Part shown: one piece after another, positions 1-4,522 of the stretch
Layout: every line of letters starts with the position of its first letter
How positions within the stretch are numbered: position 1 is the first letter of the stretch
Source of the DNA: an archaeon
Lineage (GTDB): Archaea > Nanobdellota > Nanobdellia > SCGC-AAA011-G17 > GW2011-AR17
Length of the DNA: 5,854 nt
Assembly: GCA_023245755.1 (NCBI GenBank)
Contig: JAHFJQ010000007.1
Location: 1-5,854, forward strand
Direction: 5' to 3'
The notes under the pieces: generated by a model
The model's input: only the letters and a program-made list of their open reading frames with translations
Told to the model about the DNA's origin: nothing
Databases searched by the model: none
Made by a program: the position numbers and the translations under genes

Positions 1-242
1 ATTGCTGGCAAGTGTACTGCAGCAGAAGAATCCTCTATGTTCCTTTCTCCAGTATATCCTTCCTGATACACACGGTGAAAAGGGTGTTGCTCGTGTTGGT
101 CTAAAAGCTGTACCGCTAAATCCGTATAAAATCCTGCTAAAAGTTCATGATAGGATGCTACTTTTGCCCTTGCTCTCCCTCTTTTTGGTATAAGAGCATG
201 TGGCATATCATGTATTGTTGCGTAGTGGATGAGTTCTCTCAT
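1..242 (-). CDS. Unrecognised protein, N-terminal 80 residues, cut by the left edge
   Basis: The minus strand is open from the ATG at 242-240 to the window edge without a stop. The protein begins MRELIHYATIHDMPHALIP, followed by a basic KRGRARAKVASYHE segment and a probable amphipathic helix (LLAGFYTDLAVQLLDQHEQH). It has no signal peptide and no membrane segment, so a cytoplasmic protein is likely. It is rich in histidine and charged residues. The start is supported by a TATA-like box at 261-270, centred about 24 bases upstream, which fits a leaderless transcript like its neighbours. An ATG at 252 is out of frame and soon meets a stop. The gap to the upstream minus-strand gene is 24 bases, so read-through from it is also possible. 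I do not recognise the family. That the gene is real is inferred from its open frame and promoter, and the competing plus-strand frame over 2-193 has neither. Confidence 0.68.
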   Translation of the reverse strand, partial: MRELIHYATIHDMPHALIPKRGRARAKVASYHELLAGFYTDLAVQLLDQHEQHPFHRVYQEGYTGERNIEDSSAAVHLPA

Positions 243-260
243 TGCTGTGCATAGCTATCC

Positions 261-270
261 TTATATTTAT
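261..270 (-). promoter_or_regulatory. TATA-like promoter of the left-edge gene
   Basis: On the minus strand this reads ATAAATATAA, preceded by a purine-containing AGTAGA that could serve as the TFB recognition element. Its centre lies about 24 bases from the ATG at 242, so transcription would start at or next to the start codon. The box overlaps the TAA stop (269-267) of the upstream gene, so promoter and coding end are superimposed. Confidence 0.55.
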
Positions 271-1166
271 TCTACTCTTTTGAAAAGACTAGGAACTTTG
301 TGATGAAAATCTGTTCTTAATGACCAAGAACATTTTCCTTCTGGTTCTAAATAATTTAACCCCGCACCAACACGGGAGTAAACATCATACATTTTTGTGG
401 GATCAGGGCCCCATTTTAAAAAATGTGCTCTCCTTCTCGCGTTTTTCTGGTTCCTATCTATTATTGCTTCCCAGGTATTAATCACTGGACCAATAGTACC
501 TTTATACCAATCTCCCCAAAACTCGCATTCTTGATCAGGAATTCCAAGAAGAGCTTTGTACATAGGATCACGCACGAAATCTTCTATACGCATTAAACTC
601 AACCCTGGTGGAGAGCATCTTGTTTGCGCATCCATGACAAAAACAACCCTATCTCCTTTTGTATTTGTTTTTCCATCACTTGCAAGATACTCTTCAAATA
701 TTTGCGAAGGAACACTTTCTATAGGACTGTCCCTCAAAACTTCTTCAACTTCCTGGGTGCTCACTAATCCCGAGCTGAGACGAGTTATTAAGGAGAAGAT
801 ATCATTTTCTCTTCTTCTTTTTTCTTCCATAAACTTCAGGGAAAGGAAAGGATGTGGTTCATGAACAAAAATGAGTTTTGCTTCTCCTGATGCGGAATAT
901 CCAGACAAGACAAGAGAACCCGTAACTATTTTTCTTGTACAAAGAGGATGAGAGGGATTATCTAATTGCATTCGTGCGAGTTCAGGAGCAAATAATGGGC
1001 GATAGCCATTTCCTGTTACTACGGATAACCAATGGGGAGGAAGAGCCAAACCAGAACTGTCCGAGCTAGGAAAGTCATATACAGGCCTCTTTTCGAAAAC
1101 AGGCTGGCCATGACTTTCGCCTACATAGTCATCCACCAAAATTTCTGTTAAACCTGAGTCTACCAT
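267..1166 (-). CDS. Unrecognised 299-residue cytoplasmic protein
   Basis: I do not recognise this protein. It is a complete frame of 299 residues with no signal peptide or membrane helix. The N-terminus is acidic and loop-rich (residues 1-45). Residues 80-110 look like beta strands (VTGSLVLSGY, then AKLIFVHEPHPFLSL). A charged helix follows at 112-130 (MEEKRRRENDIFSLITRL), then another at 136-161. Residues 172-180 form a second hydrophobic strand (DRVVFVMDA), and 213-235 is tryptophan-rich (ECEFWGDWYKGT). The C-terminal 60 residues are basic (NARRRAHFLKWGPDP), which would suit nucleic-acid contact, but that is only a guess. The ATG at 1166 is preferred over a GTG at 1211: a TATA box lies 27 bases upstream of the ATG, inside the extra sequence the GTG would add. 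The gene is transcribed divergently from rnp3. Confidence 0.8.
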   Translation of the reverse strand: MVDSGLTEILVDDYVGESHGQPVFEKRPVYDFPSSDSSGLALPPHWLSVVTGNGYRPLFAPELARMQLDNPSHPLCTRKIVTGSLVLSGYSASGEAKLIFVHEPHPFLSLKFMEEKRRRENDIFSLITRLSSGLVSTQEVEEVLRDSPIESVPSQIFEEYLASDGKTNTKGDRVVFVMDAQTRCSPPGLSLMRIEDFVRDPMYKALLGIPDQECEFWGDWYKGTIGPVINTWEAIIDRNQKNARRRAHFLKWGPDPTKMYDVYSRVGAGLNYLEPEGKCSWSLRTDFHHKVPSLFKRVE

Positions 1167-1186
1167 TGTTCTTCTGTGAGATAGCA

Positions 1187-1200
1187 GGTTTATATACTTT
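1187..1200 (-). promoter_or_regulatory. TATA box of the 299-residue unknown gene
   Basis: The minus strand reads AAAGTATATAAACC, with the TATATA core centred near 1193 and a purine-rich CAAAAG stretch just upstream as a candidate TFB recognition element. The core is 27 bases from the ATG at 1166, giving a leaderless transcript. This promoter decides the start codon, because a GTG start at 1211 would place the box inside the coding sequence. Confidence 0.7.
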
Positions 1201-1210
1201 TGTTTCTTCA

Positions 1211-1224
1211 CCTCTTATAAGGGG
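1211..1224. promoter_or_regulatory. Quasi-palindrome midway between two divergent promoters (candidate operator)
   Basis: The 14 bases CCTCTTATAAGGGG form an inverted repeat with one mismatched pair. Its centre (1217.5) lies about 24.5 bases from the minus-strand TATA core and 25 bases from the plus-strand TATA core, so a dimeric regulator here would be placed equally for both genes. It also contains a TATA-like core, so a weak extra promoter is an alternative. Regulatory use is inferred from geometry only. Confidence 0.35.
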
Positions 1225-1236
1225 TAACAGACTAAG

Positions 1237-1248
1237 GCTTTTAAAAGG
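1237..1248 (+). promoter_or_regulatory. TATA box of rnp3
   Basis: The core CTTTTAAAAG (1238-1247) is a perfect 10-bp palindrome centred 25.5 bases upstream of the ATG at 1268. No Shine-Dalgarno sequence stands between them, so a leaderless transcript is expected. The box fixes the start at 1268 and excludes the longer frame that opens with TTG at 1166. Confidence 0.65.
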
Positions 1249-1267
1249 CATAGTCTCTACAACCATA

Positions 1268-1792
1268 ATGGATATCATACAATACGCAGGAAAGGGCTAC
1301 CATGCAGAAGTGCTTCGAGGTATACCAAAGAACCCTTCTAAAGAACTAACAATAGTTCAAGGAGGAGATGATATTCTGAATAGAGCTGCAGTGTCTTCTC
1401 ACTCTGTCGATATCCTCTTAGATCCTCATTTAGGTAATAGGAAAGATTTCATGCACCAAAGAAATTCTGGACTTAATCATGTGCTTTGTGCGCTTGCAAA
1501 AGAAAATAATGTTGCTATTGGATTTTCCTTTTCCAGTATCCTTCATGCAGAAAAAAGAGGAGTTCTTTTAGGGAGGATTATGCAAAATATTCTTCTTTGT
1601 CGAAAATATAACATTCCTATGGTGATTGGGAGTTTTGCAAAAGAGGAATGGGATGTGCGTAATGAAAAAGACCTCCAAGCTTTTTTTCAAGTATTAGGTA
1701 TGACTGGCAAAGAAGTGCAGATGGATTTTGTAGAGAAACGACTAGACTACAAAAAACGATTTGTGCAAAAAGGCGTGATGCTCGCCCACTAA
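1268..1792 (+). CDS. rnp3: Ribonuclease P protein component 3 (Rpp30 family)
   Basis: This is a protein subunit of archaeal RNase P, which with the catalytic RNA and partner proteins (Pop5 in the known complexes) removes 5' leaders from pre-tRNA. The 174 residues show family hallmarks in order: VQGGDDILNRAAV (30-42) with VDILLDP (47-53); the signature NSGLNHVLCALAKENNVAIG (66-85) followed by FSFSSILH (86-93); RIMQNILLCRKYNIPMVIGS (103-122); and EWDVRNEKDLQAFFQVLGM (127-145). These are strands and helices of the TIM-barrel-like Rpp30 fold. The protein is shorter than the roughly 210 residues I recall for euryarchaeal homologues. The shortening is mainly at the N-terminus, where the first strand MDII is followed quickly by the VQGG region. 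The ATG at 1268 is supported by the TATA box 25 bases upstream. The gene is divergent from the unknown minus-strand gene, and the next gene has its own promoter 3 bases after the TAA. Confidence 0.93.
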   Translation: MDIIQYAGKGYHAEVLRGIPKNPSKELTIVQGGDDILNRAAVSSHSVDILLDPHLGNRKDFMHQRNSGLNHVLCALAKENNVAIGFSFSSILHAEKRGVLLGRIMQNILLCRKYNIPMVIGSFAKEEWDVRNEKDLQAFFQVLGMTGKEVQMDFVEKRLDYKKRFVQKGVMLAH

Positions 1793-1794
1793 GA

Positions 1795-1805
1795 TTTATA
1801 TATTT
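1795..1805 (+). promoter_or_regulatory. TATA box of the amidohydrolase lipoprotein gene
   Basis: TTTATATATTT starts just after the rnp3 stop and is centred 27 bases upstream of the ATG at 1827. No ribosome site is visible before the ATG (the bases are GCAAAAGCTT), so a leaderless mRNA is expected. Confidence 0.7.
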
Positions 1806-1826
1806 GAATAGATATAGCAAAAGCTT

Positions 1827-2708
1827 ATGAGAGGTTTTTGGCGTATATGTTCTATTCTTCTGTTTTCTCTTTTTCTTGTTAGTTGTTCTTCTCAAACGGA
1901 TACAACAGAACTTTCTTCTTACGGGGATAGGTATATTATTGATATTCATGCACATATCTTGCCTACAGACCAAGAAATCAATGATCAGTTTATTGAAGAT
2001 TTAGTTGTAGAAGCACAAGGTGCAGGCGTTTCGAAAATTGGCCTTTTCTTGCATGTACGACAAGAGCCAGATAGACCTCCAACGTACTCTGAAGACCATG
2101 ATATTATGGTGCTTGAAGCATATGAAAGCTATCCTGATGTGATAATTCCTCTGCTTGCAGGTTTTGATCCTGCCGATCCTAACGCTGTCTCTTATGTTGA
2201 AGAGCAATTGAAAACTGGAAAATGGAAAGGTATTGGTGAATTAGATTTGCGAAACCAAGTAAAGAAAACAACAACACAAATGAATGATCCTACTATGATG
2301 GAAATTTACAACATTGCTGCAGAATATGATGTCCCTATCTTTTTCCATTATGATTCTTGCTATGAAACAGATTGTGATTCTGGAAAGGCAGAATATGAAG
2401 AAGCGGTTGCGCAAAATCCCGATACTGTCTTTATTACTGCGCATAGATGTGATGAAGACCTTATGAAGAAATATGATAACCTCTATTGTGAACCGGAAAG
2501 TCTTGATTCCATTCTCCCAGATGCTTCCTTGTTAGATAGAGTTATAATAGGAACAGATGTCCAGCATACTGATCTCAAAGTTCAAGGTGGAAAGTATAGC
2601 TATGGAGAGTATATTGTAGCAATACGTGAAAACCTTGGAAGTCTTGATTCTGATACACAAGCAAAAATCATGCATGAAACTGCTGAAGAAATATTTCATC
2701 TATCTTAG
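1827..2708 (+). CDS. Surface lipoprotein, metal-dependent hydrolase of the amidohydrolase superfamily
   Basis: This 293-residue protein is predicted to be exported and lipid-anchored: a basic N-terminus (MRGFWR), a hydrophobic stretch (7-19) and a lipobox LVSC with Cys20. The mature part is an amidohydrolase-type TIM barrel with all expected ligands: HAH in IDIHAHI (H41, H43), E139 in GIGELDL, H174 in IFFHYDS, H206 in FITAHRC and D244 in IIGTDVQH. The C-terminal IMHETAEEIF resembles the usual closing helix of the Amidohydro_2 group (COG2159 type). TatD-type nuclease is an alternative, since the ligand order is the same, but GTDxxH fits Amidohydro_2 better than the TatD ETDxP. Substrate is unknown; lactones, amides or decarboxylation substrates are all known in the superfamily. 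Extra cysteines (C178, C183, C208, C221) could form disulfides outside the cell. Most relatives are cytoplasmic, so the lipoprotein signal is unusual. The next gene encodes another lipoprotein. Confidence 0.88.
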   Translation: MRGFWRICSILLFSLFLVSCSSQTDTTELSSYGDRYIIDIHAHILPTDQEINDQFIEDLVVEAQGAGVSKIGLFLHVRQEPDRPPTYSEDHDIMVLEAYESYPDVIIPLLAGFDPADPNAVSYVEEQLKTGKWKGIGELDLRNQVKKTTTQMNDPTMMEIYNIAAEYDVPIFFHYDSCYETDCDSGKAEYEEAVAQNPDTVFITAHRCDEDLMKKYDNLYCEPESLDSILPDASLLDRVIIGTDVQHTDLKVQGGKYSYGEYIVAIRENLGSLDSDTQAKIMHETAEEIFHLS

Positions 2709-2710
2709 AA

Positions 2711-2719
2711 AAATATATT
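2711..2719 (+). promoter_or_regulatory. TATA box of the propeller lipoprotein gene
   Basis: AAATATATT begins two bases after the TAG stop of the amidohydrolase gene and is centred about 28 bases upstream of the ATG at 2744. The transcript would be leaderless or have a leader of only a few bases, and no ribosome site is present. Confidence 0.6.
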
Positions 2720-2730
2720 AATCTAGATTA
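2719..2730. promoter_or_regulatory. Perfect 12-bp palindrome between TATA box and start codon (candidate operator)
   Basis: TAATCTAGATTA is a perfect inverted repeat centred at 2724.5. It abuts the TATA box and lies just upstream of the expected transcription start near 2741. A repressor bound here would block TFB/polymerase access. The arms are too short and AT-rich to act as a convincing hairpin terminator. The role is inferred from position. Confidence 0.4.
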
Positions 2731-2743
2731 CAATAGATTTTTT

Positions 2744-3787
2744 ATGAAAGCTTCCTTGTTCACCAGATTATTTTTCCTTACCACAGTTATTTTATTTATT
2801 TTTGGTTGTTCTCAAAACACAGATTCGTCTGATACTCAAATAGCTATGCAAGATAGCTCTGATTCTAGTGATGATACCCCTTCTTGGGTTCCAGAAAACC
2901 CTTCCAATGGGCCTTGGAAATCAAATTTATACCTCTCTACATCTGAAGATGGATTAAGCTTTAGTGGAAAAGAACTTCTTGTTGAGCATGTCGGTGTTCC
3001 TAATCTCTTATTGACTTCTTCAGGAGAATTGATTGCAGACTATCAATATTTTTCTTATGAAGATGAGGATCTTTTTGGTGTTATTGGATATTCTGTTTCT
3101 GAAGATGATGGAAAAACATGGACAGATCCAAAAGCAGTGGTCATTACCGGATTACCCGAAGCAACAACATCTATGCCAACAAGTGCGGGAGAAGTTTCTG
3201 TGCTCAGAGCAGTTGATCCTACACTTGTGCAACTCTCTGATGGTTCCTTGCGGCTTTATTTTACCTATCAAGCAGAGGGTGAATCCTATCCTCAACCTGC
3301 ATCTGCACTCAATGCTGATGGCGATATCACTGGAACTTTTGTGTATGAAGGCACAATTCTTGACTCTCCAGAAGAAGCAGCATTACTTGATCCTTCAGTA
3401 GTTTATTTCAATGGATTATGGCATTATTATACCTGGAATGTTGCACAAGAAGGAATAGGCGGATCACCTGACCCTTCTACGCCTCAAGATGTAGATAATT
3501 ATCATGGGACTTCAGAAGATGGAATTACATTTACTTTAGAAGACCCAGTTACTTTAGATATGGGCTTTTTAGGGCAAGCAGTTGTCGTAGATGGTGGTCT
3601 TCGTTTCTATGGAACAGGAACTGGAGGAATTGTCTCTGCCTTCTCTTCTGATGGATATACTTTTGTTATGGATGAGGGAAATAGATTACAAGCTGGTGGT
3701 GGGGATCCAGGTGTTGCACAATTAGATGATGGAACTTTTGTGATGATCTACACTGGGCCTGAATCAACAACATCTCCTCCTCAATAA
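2744..3787 (+). CDS. Surface lipoprotein with a five-bladed beta-propeller (glycosidase/sialidase-like)
   Basis: The 347-residue protein has a lipoprotein signal (hydrophobic 9-20, lipobox IFGC, Cys22). A Ser/Asp-rich linker follows (23-60), then a repeat domain. A blade motif recurs five times: VPNLLLTSSGELIADYQYF (85-103), VDPTLVQLSDGSLRLYFTY (157-175), LDPSVVYFNGLWHYYTWN (215-232), GQAVVVDGGLRFYGTG (277-292) and GDPGVAQLDDGTFVMIYTG (320-338). Asp-box-type turns alternate with it: STSEDGLSF (65-73), SVSEDDGKTW (117-126), GTSEDGITF (255-263) and SSDGYTF (301-307). This indicates a five-bladed propeller, as in GH43/GH32 enzymes, whereas true sialidases have six blades. Acidic residues at recurrent DP positions (D158, D216, D321) are candidates for an active centre, but I cannot assign a catalytic set; it may only bind a glycan. 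It follows the other lipoprotein gene by 35 bp. Confidence 0.83.
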   Translation: MKASLFTRLFFLTTVILFIFGCSQNTDSSDTQIAMQDSSDSSDDTPSWVPENPSNGPWKSNLYLSTSEDGLSFSGKELLVEHVGVPNLLLTSSGELIADYQYFSYEDEDLFGVIGYSVSEDDGKTWTDPKAVVITGLPEATTSMPTSAGEVSVLRAVDPTLVQLSDGSLRLYFTYQAEGESYPQPASALNADGDITGTFVYEGTILDSPEEAALLDPSVVYFNGLWHYYTWNVAQEGIGGSPDPSTPQDVDNYHGTSEDGITFTLEDPVTLDMGFLGQAVVVDGGLRFYGTGTGGIVSAFSSDGYTFVMDEGNRLQAGGGDPGVAQLDDGTFVMIYTGPESTTSPPQ

Positions 3788-3800
3788 ACTTTTAAGAAAG

Positions 3801-3810
3801 CTTTATATTT
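3801..3810 (+). promoter_or_regulatory. TATA box of rnhB
   Basis: CTTTATATTT is centred 26 bases upstream of the ATG at 3832 and preceded by GAAAG, a plausible TFB recognition element. No Shine-Dalgarno sequence precedes the ATG (TTTACTGTTCT), so a leaderless transcript is expected. Confidence 0.68.
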
Positions 3811-3831
3811 CTTCTTATAATTTACTGTTCT

Positions 3832-4467
3832 ATGGTACTTCTTTTAGGAGCGGACGAAGCTGGACGTGGGCCAGTCATCGGCCCGTTAGTGATGTGTGGT
3901 GTTGTTGTTGAAGACAAAGACTTAGCGAAGCTTGCAGATATAGGAGTAAAAGATTCTAAACTACTTACTGAACGAAAAAGAGAAGCACTGTTTGAACCTA
4001 TTAAAAATATTGTCAAAAAATACAAACTGATTATTATTGAACCTCAAGAAATTGATGATGCAGTAAATTCAACCAGCTTAAATTTAAACTTTCTTGAAGC
4101 GATCAAAACTGCATTGATCCTTAACGAATTAAAACCAGATAAAGCTATTGTGGATTGTCCCAGTAATAACATTTCTGCATACAAAGAATATTTACAAAAT
4201 CTCCTTACAGTGAAAATGGACTTAACTTTAGAACATAATGCAGAAAAACACCTGCAGGTTGCTGCAGCATCTATTCTTGCAAAAGTAACACGAGATAGAA
4301 TTATTGAAGAAATGAAAAAGAAATATGGAGATATGGGCTCTGGCTATCCCTCTGACCCCAAAACGAAAGCATTTCTTCTCAAGAATGCAAAGAAATATCC
4401 CGAACTTTTTCGAAAATCTTGGGCAACCTATAAAAACCTTGCACAGCAGAATCTAAAGGATTACTAG
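3832..4467 (+). CDS. rnhB: Ribonuclease HII
   Basis: RNase HII cuts RNA in RNA-DNA hybrids and at single ribonucleotides in DNA, supporting replication and ribonucleotide removal in the cytoplasm. The 211 residues carry the family motifs: GADEAGRGPVIGPLV (6-20) with catalytic D8 and E9, the glycine motif GRG (11-13), VKDSKLL (39-45), VDCPSNN (107-113) with D108, AAASILAKVTRD (144-155), GSGYPSDPKT (169-178) and the late FRKSWAT (193-199). The fourth catalytic Asp, normally in a HKAD-type motif, is altered: this protein has HNAEKH (135-140). An ungapped alignment puts Ala137 there, and a one-residue gap puts Glu138 there. The C-terminus QQNLKDY (205-211) resembles a PCNA-interacting box (QxxLxxY). 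Length is typical for archaea. The start fits the family, whose catalytic DE pair lies near residue 8, and the TATA box 26 bases upstream. Confidence 0.96.
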   Translation: MVLLLGADEAGRGPVIGPLVMCGVVVEDKDLAKLADIGVKDSKLLTERKREALFEPIKNIVKKYKLIIIEPQEIDDAVNSTSLNLNFLEAIKTALILNELKPDKAIVDCPSNNISAYKEYLQNLLTVKMDLTLEHNAEKHLQVAAASILAKVTRDRIIEEMKKKYGDMGSGYPSDPKTKAFLLKNAKKYPELFRKSWATYKNLAQQNLKDY

Positions 4468-4477
4468 CATCATAAAA

Positions 4478-4487
4478 CTTATATACT
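4478..4487 (+). promoter_or_regulatory. TATA box of the secreted helical-repeat gene
   Basis: CTTATATACT is centred near 4482.5, 40 bases from the ATG at 4523. The normal 25-27-base offset puts the transcription start near 4508, leaving a leader of about 15 bases. This is longer than for every other mapped promoter here and just enough to include the GGAGG ribosome site. The intervening 20 bases are pyrimidine-rich. Confidence 0.62.
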
Positions 4488-4510
4488 TTCTTTGTTCCTT
4501 TTCTTTTATT

Positions 4511-4516
4511 GGAGGA
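4511..4516 (+). promoter_or_regulatory. Shine-Dalgarno site, GGAGGA
   Basis: GGAGGA lies 6 bases before the ATG at 4523, a strong match to the anti-SD at the 3' end of archaeal 16S rRNA. It stands out because the upstream genes in the window have no such site. It confirms the start of the secreted protein and suggests high translation. Confidence 0.78.
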
Positions 4517-4522
4517 ACTTAT

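Noticed and set aside
2..193. Plus-strand open frame of 63 codons opening with TTG
   Set aside because: It lies opposite the longer open minus-strand gene, has no TATA box or ribosome site visible in the window, and its protein looks like the usual shadow of a coding strand.
1189..1200. TTTATATACTTT as a plus-strand promoter for rnp3
   Set aside because: TATA cores read on both strands, but a plus-strand use would give a leader of about 50 bases without a ribosome site, whereas the box at 1238-1247 has the correct spacing.
1167..1211. GTG start at 1211 extending the 299-residue protein by 15 residues
   Set aside because: The extension contains the gene's own TATA box at the standard distance from the ATG at 1166, and the GTG has no suitable ribosome site or promoter spacing.
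1166..1267. TTG start at 1166 extending RNase P component 3 by 34 residues
   Set aside because: It would run through the divergent promoter region, and the family N-terminus matches the MDII start at 1268, which has a TATA box 25 bases upstream.
1617..1973. Minus-strand frame of 118 codons across the end of rnp3 and the start of the lipoprotein gene
   Set aside because: It overlaps two well-supported genes and their promoter, and its Lys/Arg/Cys-rich protein is typical of an antisense frame.
2738..2743. Run of six T before the ATG at 2744 as a terminator of the upstream gene
   Set aside because: It could assist termination, but a single T6 run in AT-rich sequence, overlapping the expected transcription start, is not enough to call.
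4486..4510. Pyrimidine-rich tract after rnhB as a transcription terminator
   Set aside because: Its longest T run is four, short for an archaeal oligo-T terminator, and it sits between a TATA box and the expected start of the next transcript, where T/C-rich sequence is not unusual.
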